From the NCBI GenBank assembly GCA_024233115.1, contig JACKQB010000005.1, forward strand, positions 510,717-574,716: 64,000 bases of DNA, given 5' to 3'. Source of the stretch: Akkermansiaceae bacterium. Lineage in GTDB: Bacteria > Verrucomicrobiota > Verrucomicrobiia > Verrucomicrobiales > Akkermansiaceae. A program made the position numbers and the translations under genes. Each line of letters begins with the position of its first letter. The first letter of the stretch is position 1. This document shows positions 60,966-64,000 of the stretch, piece after piece. Under the pieces are notes generated by a model, which did no database searches, was not told the DNA's origin, and saw only the letters and a program-made list of their open reading frames with translations.

Positions 60966-62393
60966 TCAAACATCCAACTGCAGTCGGTGGCTGGAACCCG
61001 CCGTGACCTCCCTGCCCTCGACACAACTCCAGAGGCGGCCGTTACGTTCCACGAAGTTTTCGGAGGCCAACTCGTGCAGCAGCTCCCTGCAGTAGTCGGC
61101 CGGAAGATGGAGAGGGTGGTATATCGAACGGGTGTCGGCGGCACCCTCGACCAGCTTGTTGAAAATCCTCAGCTTGTCCTCCTGCCTGCGCCCGTCGGCG
61201 GCGGAAAAAAGAAGTGCGGCCCGGTGGTTGGCCATGCGTTGGACAAGCAGACGGGCGAGGGCCTCAACACCTTCGTTCGTGTAGCGGAAGCCTTCCGGAA
61301 TGCCATCCGCCGTGACAAGCCGCCGCAGCCCGTAGGTGAGGGTGGCGGGCAACCTGCGCGCGACCAGGGTGATCCCGGGGCAACTTTTCTCCACGTCACT
61401 TAGAAATCGCATCCACCGCGACTGGATTTTGGCCAAATCATGTTTGTAGAGAACCGGAGCGGGCTTGTGGTTGTCCAGCCTGCCGGCGAACGCTCTCTGG
61501 ACGGCAAGCTCGAACCGTGGAGCGAGGTTGGCAATGCCGACGGCGGAGTCACATTCAGGCGGCGGCACCGGACCCGCACCGCCCTCCACAAGCCACAGCA
61601 GACGTCCCAGCCACGCGGTCTTGTCGTCACCCGACGTGGCCACCTCCCGAAGCAGCCCCCGCGCATCGGTGACAATCAGCCTGCCGGTGACGGTTTCCCC
61701 CGATGGCCCCGCAGGTATGAGGCCGTCCATGAGCGCCGGGCACAGTGTGGAAAATTTCGAGGCGTCCGGCGCGTGGTTGAGGCTGGCCGCCACGAGTGGA
61801 CTGCCGAGGTGTGCCTCGGGCAGTTGTTGCTCCAATAGCCTGGGAGTGGCGGCGGCGATGAAGACCCTCGACCTACTCGCAAGATCCGCCATGCCTTCTG
61901 TCGGGTATGCCGCCACGACCTCCACCCACTGGTCCGCCCGTGTTCCGAACAGGGGCCCGAGTTCCGGGTCGCCTGTCGTAATGTCAAACAGGGCGGTCTC
62001 CCCGGCGCACGGTCTTGGGTTGACGTTTAAGACCCATCGGCGGCCATTCGTCCGGCTTTCCTCCTCCTTGTCGTTTTTGATCAGGCGGTTCAGTTGGGCG
62101 AGCAAGTTGTCCTGGCACTTGCGGACAGGCGGCAGCACCTCGTCGAGGATTCCGCTCGCAGTGCCCGGTCCCGCGGCGAGTATGCTGCAGCCGATTTTAA
62201 GCCTCCGTTGCTGTGGGGTGACGATGCCACTCCCGGGACGCGCCAGATCCGCCAGCGCGATCGCCATGGAGGCCAGTTGATTGACGCCGGCGACGCTGTC
62301 GCCGTCGCCCAGGCTGTCCACCCGGAAAGCGCCGAGGAGGCGGGAGAGCTCCGCGCCGCCGTCCGGTAATGCTGGTGACCGCTCTCCGCACAT
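60966..62393 (-). CDS. Hypothetical protein, GC-rich region
   Basis: A 475-aa protein, no signal peptide or TM. Visible segments: VNQLASMAIALADLARPG, WVLNVNPRPCAGETALFD, SRVFIAAATPRLLEQQLPEAH, KIQSRWMRFLSDVEKSCPG and a helical C-terminal half. No Walker or nuclease motif identified. 11 nt after the preceding gene, so one operon. Unrecognised; similarity to primase/DUF3987-like plasmid proteins was considered but not supported. Confidence 0.6.
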   Translation of the reverse strand: MCGERSPALPDGGAELSRLLGAFRVDSLGDGDSVAGVNQLASMAIALADLARPGSGIVTPQQRRLKIGCSILAAGPGTASGILDEVLPPVRKCQDNLLAQLNRLIKNDKEEESRTNGRRWVLNVNPRPCAGETALFDITTGDPELGPLFGTRADQWVEVVAAYPTEGMADLASRSRVFIAAATPRLLEQQLPEAHLGSPLVAASLNHAPDASKFSTLCPALMDGLIPAGPSGETVTGRLIVTDARGLLREVATSGDDKTAWLGRLLWLVEGGAGPVPPPECDSAVGIANLAPRFELAVQRAFAGRLDNHKPAPVLYKHDLAKIQSRWMRFLSDVEKSCPGITLVARRLPATLTYGLRRLVTADGIPEGFRYTNEGVEALARLLVQRMANHRAALLFSAADGRRQEDKLRIFNKLVEGAADTRSIYHPLHLPADYCRELLHELASENFVERNGRLWSCVEGREVTAGSSHRLQLDV

Positions 62394-62404
62394 GGGGTGC
62401 CCGA

Positions 62405-62851
62405 TCAGGGGGTCTCACCGTCCGCCGCAGCGTAGCATTCCTCCTCGCTTGTATGGCCTTTGGCCGCCTCACGTCTTGCAATGCCCTCAAAGGTTGCTTT
62501 ATCCGACGCTGCCATAACGACTGCTGTAAGCGGCAGGACGATTTTTTCGATGACCGCCTGCTGAATTTTTTCTGGCGCCGTGGCCAGCATGTTGGGTGCG
62601 AGCATTGCCGGGAAACTGGTCGAGCCATGCACGTGGCTGAATGGTGTATCCTTCCCCTGGACGACTCTCACGTCCCAGAGCATTCTAACATCGTGCTGAC
62701 TGGCGTCCTCCAGGGCTTTGTGAAAGTTAATTTGCGGCTTCAAAAGCTCTAATGCAGCTTCGATTTGCTCCGCTTGGGTCGCCGACGTATTCCTGGCTTG
62801 TTTCGTTTTCGTCTTCGTCTTCTGCGGTGTGGTGTTCTTTTTCTGGGTCAT
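62405..62851 (-). CDS. Hypothetical protein, Lys/Thr-rich N-terminus
   Basis: A 148-aa protein: basic tail (KKNTTPQKTKTKTKQARN), then a helical domain with EQIEAALELLKPQINFHKALED and PEKIQQAVIEKIVLPLTAVV. ATG 62851 has AAAGGA upstream; the frame continues 22 codons further to 62917. First gene of a minus operon divergent from the MerR-like gene. Unrecognised. Confidence 0.6.
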   Translation of the reverse strand: MTQKKNTTPQKTKTKTKQARNTSATQAEQIEAALELLKPQINFHKALEDASQHDVRMLWDVRVVQGKDTPFSHVHGSTSFPAMLAPNMLATAPEKIQQAVIEKIVLPLTAVVMAASDKATFEGIARREAAKGHTSEEECYAAADGETP

Positions 62852-62979
62852 TTTTCCTTTGTGATATGGTTGAGGCCCAGGGATTCCATCAAATCCCGGG
62901 ACACTCGCACCATACACCCGGCGGACGACTAATGCAAGTAATATTGCAAAGTTGCAAATAACAATGTAATATTATTCGC

Positions 62980-63597
62980 ATGGACGAGACCGGTTTGTTC
63001 ACTAGGCTTGCCGTCACAAAGATGGGCGAGTTCGAGAAAGCTAAAAACGCCGACTGGCGGGGTGGGGTTCCGATGACCGAGGTGCTCGACCGCGTCAACC
63101 GTGTGACTGATGCTCTTCCCCCCCTGCACGGTGCCCCGGGACCGGGGGCGGGACGGGTGAGGCGTAAGTTCACGGAGCGGAGCTTTCGCCACTACCAGAC
63201 GCTTGGCTGCATTGACCCGCCGCAGAAGAAGGGGCGTCAGGCATGCTATCACTTTCGCCACCTCGTCCAGGCGGTGCTCGTGCGCAGGCTCCTGTTGGAA
63301 CGGGTTCCATCCGAACGGATAGCCGGGCTGATGGCCGGGCGCGGCACGGGTGAGTTGGAGGAGATGCTTCGGGGAGGTGTGGAAATGGTGGCGAGGTCCG
63401 GTGATGCGGGCGGCATCCAACCGATGTGGCATGAAAACGGGGCGGCGGCCCCCGGCGTGGAAGAGAGATGGAACAGGATCGGGATCGCTCCCGGAGTGGA
63501 GCTGCACATGCTTGCCGGTATGCGGAAAATGGAGGCGGAAGATTTGCGCCACATACTTGAGCGCATTGAGGCCGCTCTTGTCGCCCACCGGGGATGA
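62980..63597 (+). CDS. MerR-like regulator
   Basis: A 205-aa protein with a MerR-type winged HTH in the middle (about 65-115): RKFTERSFRHYQTLGCIDPP, GRQACYHFRHLVQAVLVRRLL and VPSERIAGLMAG. The N-terminal 60 residues are flexible; the C-terminal part may bind an effector or dimerise. It is divergent from the unknown operon at 62851 and probably controls it. Short TTGCAA repeats lie at 62945-62955 in the shared promoter region. Confidence 0.75.
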   Translation: MDETGLFTRLAVTKMGEFEKAKNADWRGGVPMTEVLDRVNRVTDALPPLHGAPGPGAGRVRRKFTERSFRHYQTLGCIDPPQKKGRQACYHFRHLVQAVLVRRLLLERVPSERIAGLMAGRGTGELEEMLRGGVEMVARSGDAGGIQPMWHENGAAAPGVEERWNRIGIAPGVELHMLAGMRKMEAEDLRHILERIEAALVAHRG

Positions 63598-63647
63598 GCG
63601 GGGTTTTGGCTGATGGAATGCCCCGTTTGTGAACCGGGTAAAAAATA

Positions 63648-63690
63648 CCGCCACGGAACCCGTTTCCGGGTTCCGTGGCGGTGTGTTTTT
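63648..63690. terminator. Bidirectional terminator
   Basis: CCGCCACGGAACCC (63648-63661) and GGGTTCCGTGGCGG (63668-63681): 14-bp perfect stem, 6-nt loop, with a T-run on the plus side and an A-run (63640-63645) for the minus side. It sits between two convergent genes. Confidence 0.85.
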
Positions 63691-63717
63691 GCGTTTGTCC
63701 CTTGTCCGCCGTTTGGG

Positions 63718-64000
63718 TCAGGCGGGCGCTGTCCCGGGTTTGTATTTCAACTGCTCGGTGGTGCAGTCGGCGGCGGGGATGTCGTTGCGCTCGTGGAGGT
63801 AGACGGGCTGGTAGATGGAGCCGCTTTCCGGGAAGGCGTGGAGGTAGCGGACCTCCACGACGGCTCCAATTCGCGGCACCCGGCGGTTCGGTGGGATCGT
63901 GACGTTTCCCGTCGGCAGGAGGGCGTCCGACTCCTCCCCGGTGCCATAAAGGCCGAGGCTGACGCTTCTCACCCGGTTGTGGCCGCTGACGACGAAGGAG
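63718..64000 (-). CDS. C-terminal part of probable ATP-dependent ligase (partial)
   Basis: The frame is open from the window edge to TGA at 63718-63720. The 93 visible residues (SFVVSGHNRVRSVSLGLYG, VGAVVEVRYLHAFPE-type EVRYLHAFPESG, IYQPVYLHERNDI, EQLKYK) resemble the OB-fold end of ATP-dependent DNA/RNA ligases. The N-terminal adenylation domain lies outside the window. Family call is moderate confidence. Confidence 0.6.
   Translation of the reverse strand, partial: SFVVSGHNRVRSVSLGLYGTGEESDALLPTGNVTIPPNRRVPRIGAVVEVRYLHAFPESGSIYQPVYLHERNDIPAADCTTEQLKYKPGTAPA

Larger units (their letters stand above)
54450..64000. mobile_element. Left part of integrative element 3 (partial)
   Basis: Starts at the second tRNA-Tyr repeat with its own integrase directly to the right, the same layout as element 2. 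The right end is not in the window: no third tRNA-Tyr copy is seen up to 64000. From about 60.6 kb the sequence becomes visibly more GC-rich, so the element may be a mosaic or may end near there. The extent beyond 60541 is uncertain. Confidence 0.5.

Noticed and set aside
60697..61403. Plus-strand reading frames in the GC-rich end region
   Set aside because: They overlap the better supported minus-strand gene and show no family features; typical GC-rich shadow frames.

Overview
This window comes from a Gram-negative bacterium: it has three tripartite RND pumps with TolC-type outer-membrane proteins, and several lipoproteins. Family content (plasmid-type RPA replication initiator, Cys-rich leader proteins, sigma/ImmA-IrrE cassette, MerR-like gene facing a ligase-like gene) suggests the PVC group, most likely Verrucomicrobiota. 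That assignment is moderate confidence and rests on family memory only.

The main organising feature is a tandem array of integrative elements at a tRNA-Tyr gene. Two 63-bp direct repeats (7471-7533 and 54450-54512) are the 3' part of a tRNA-Tyr, from anticodon loop to CCA, on the minus strand. Each is followed by the tRNA terminator and sits between an excisionase-like gene on its left and a tyrosine recombinase on its right. They divide the window into: the right end of element 1 (1-7470), a complete 46,979-bp element 2 (7471-54449), and the left part of element 3 (54450 onward). A 25-bp arm-type repeat lies at both ends of element 2 and would flank the core in its circular form.

Element 1 right end: sigma factor C-terminus, partner small protein, HTH protein, a glycan-modification cargo (carbamoyltransferase, GT25/P-loop/GH16 fusion, GT32-like enzyme), an excisionase-like gene and a membrane protein.

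Element 2: integrase (7647), then about 26 kb of heavy-metal resistance. This comprises a Cu/Ag-type CusCBA set with an ion channel, an ArsR regulator, two CzcCBA-like sets, a His-rich periplasmic protein and a Zn/Cd-type P-ATPase; three small Cys-rich exported proteins each head one pump operon. After it comes a plasmid backbone: ParA and a small partition protein, four 22-bp iterons, RPA initiator, oriT-like hairpins, RHH accessory protein, MobF relaxase-helicase, VirD4-like coupling protein, two paralogous membrane proteins, two plasmid accessory proteins and ArdA. No mating-pore genes are seen, so the element looks mobilizable rather than self-transmissible. It ends with a second sigma/small-protein pair, a ubiquitin-like conjugation island and an excisionase-like gene.

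Element 3: a different integrase, a hypothetical, an AlpA-like HTH protein, a low-complexity-tailed protein, a family A DNA polymerase with proofreading domain, a basic protein, then a GC-rich stretch with two unrecognised genes, a MerR-like gene and the end of a probable ATP-dependent ligase.

Two promoter-like motifs link regulators to targets. (i) GGTTTAAAT, 13 nt, RCTCTnTTCA lies upstream of the element sigma factor (48925) and of three small HTH/excisionase-like genes (662, 6102, 54038), which suggests that an element-encoded sigma factor drives excision genes. (ii) AACCATCCCT, 13 nt, TACGAGGTA lies 43-45 nt upstream of both minus-strand operons in 49.9-53.8 kb. This suggests that a second sigma factor, encoded with an acidic protein and an ImmA/IrrE metallopeptidase, controls its own operon and an adjacent ubiquitin-like/E2/JAB-E1 operon. 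This linked sigma-peptidase-ubiquitin-like island is the best candidate for an undescribed system.
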